Assembly (NCBI GenBank): GCA_964512285.1
Contig: CAZEJO010000019.1
Location: 1-32,822 of the forward strand
Direction of reading: 5' to 3'
Length of the DNA stretch: 32,822 nt
Origin: SM23-28-2 sp964512285
GTDB lineage: Bacteria; Chloroflexota; Dehalococcoidia; SM23-28-2
Shown: positions 32,430 through 32,822 of the stretch, piece after piece
Layout: every line of letters begins with the position of its first letter
How positions within the stretch are numbered: position 1 is the first letter of the stretch
Program-made: the position numbers and the translations under genes
The notes under the pieces: model-generated
The model's input: only the letters and a program-made list of their open reading frames with translations
Told to the model about the DNA's origin: nothing
The model's database searches: none

Positions 32430-32822
32430 TCAGGAGGAGGCCAGTTTCTCCATATCCTGCATTATTTTGAGCCAGGGCGGATCCTTCTGCTGGGAGGAGC
32501 GGATGAGCCGCTGGAGGTGGGCCAGTGCGTAGCTGATGTTGGGAGGGATTGACCCCCAGAGGCGATGTATGGTGATCACCCGCTCCAGGTCCTGGGGTCC
32601 GATGGTAGCCATGGCCTCGGTGACCCAGGCGGCGAGGCCGCCCATAGCGCCCGTGGGCAGCAGGTAGGCGAGCTGCATGGGAGGTAACCCGGCAGCTCCA
32701 ATTGGGGCGTCCGGGAGCGCCTTGCGGGAAGCCTTGCCGTTGGAGGATAGATCGCCGTCGCCGCCGGGCTCGTCCTCCGTGGGCTCTTCGGCTGTCGCCT
32801 CCTCCTCTGCCTCTTCCTCCTC
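32430..32822 (-). CDS. ArlC/D/E-like archaellum switch protein, 5' part outside window
   Basis: The frame is open from the window edge (32822) to TGA at 32430, 130 visible residues. The start shown by an internal Met (32678) is not the real one. An acidic Glu-rich linker is followed by a C-terminal domain (LPPMQLAYLLPTGAMGGLAAW, then VTEAMATIGPQDLERVITIH and IPPNISYALAHL). The pattern of a Trp-containing helix, a short Gly turn and a second helix ending in a Leu resembles the archaeal ArlD/E domain (FlaD/E), the part that receives chemotaxis signals at the motor. The match is structural-pattern only, helped by position before arlG. Confidence 0.55.
   Translation of the reverse strand, partial: EEEEAEEEATAEEPTEDEPGGDGDLSSNGKASRKALPDAPIGAAGLPPMQLAYLLPTGAMGGLAAWVTEAMATIGPQDLERVITIHRLWGSIPPNISYALAHLQRLIRSSQQKDPPWLKIMQDMEKLASS

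Noticed and set aside
1..32822. tRNA or rRNA genes
   Set aside because: I scanned for T-loop type GGTTCGAATCC signatures and conserved rRNA segments and found none. A covariance search would be needed to exclude divergent tRNAs.

Overview
The window is a high-GC bacterial chromosome fragment with one 100-N assembly gap, so it is probably a draft or metagenome-assembled genome. Bacterial origin is supported by lipobox signal peptides, Shine-Dalgarno starts, a c-di-GMP-I riboswitch and five promoters of the form TTGAC(A/T/G)-17 bp-TATAAT-like. The gene content (Pro/Ser/Thr-rich secreted proteins, PRODH/P5CDH fusion, archaellum-type motor genes) suggests a Chloroflexota bacterium, perhaps near Dehalococcoidia. 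That assignment is inference.

Layout. 1-1.4 kb: two tandem paralogous lipoproteins, the first frameshifted. 1.4-3.2 kb (-): a TPP-dependent acetolactate-synthase-like enzyme with its own promoter and an overlapping palindrome. 3.3-6.9 kb (-): a four-gene ABC exporter cassette with overlapping genes. 6.9-9.1 kb (-): a large secreted repeat protein. 9.1-9.7 kb: non-coding, with a c-di-GMP-I riboswitch and two perfect inverted repeats. 9.7-12.7 kb (-): proline catabolism fusion. 12.9-14.3 kb: an Fpg glycosylase remnant and an anchored SGNH hydrolase. 14.5-19.2 kb (+): MFS exporter, methyltransferase, M24 peptidase and saccharopine-dehydrogenase-like protein. 19.3-20.8 kb (-): a secreted beta-helix protein sharing a C-terminal module with the 6.9 kb protein. 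20.9-23 kb (-): pabB-pabC. 23.1-25.2 kb (+): DoxX protein, cysK and a broken lipoprotein.

25.2-32.8 kb (-) is the highlight: a compact operon of archaellum (archaeal flagellum) motor genes in a bacterium. In transcription order it holds an ArlC/D/E-like protein (cut by the window edge), ArlG-like, ArlF-like, ArlH, ArlI, ArlJ, a small acidic protein and a membrane protein. The membrane protein repeats the acidic module, adds a 12-residue repeat tract and one transmembrane helix, and ends in two LysM peptidoglycan-binding domains. The last two genes look like a bacterial addition to the archaeal set. I propose that they tie the motor to the peptidoglycan wall, which most archaea lack. Filament subunits and the rest of ArlCDE would lie beyond position 32822.
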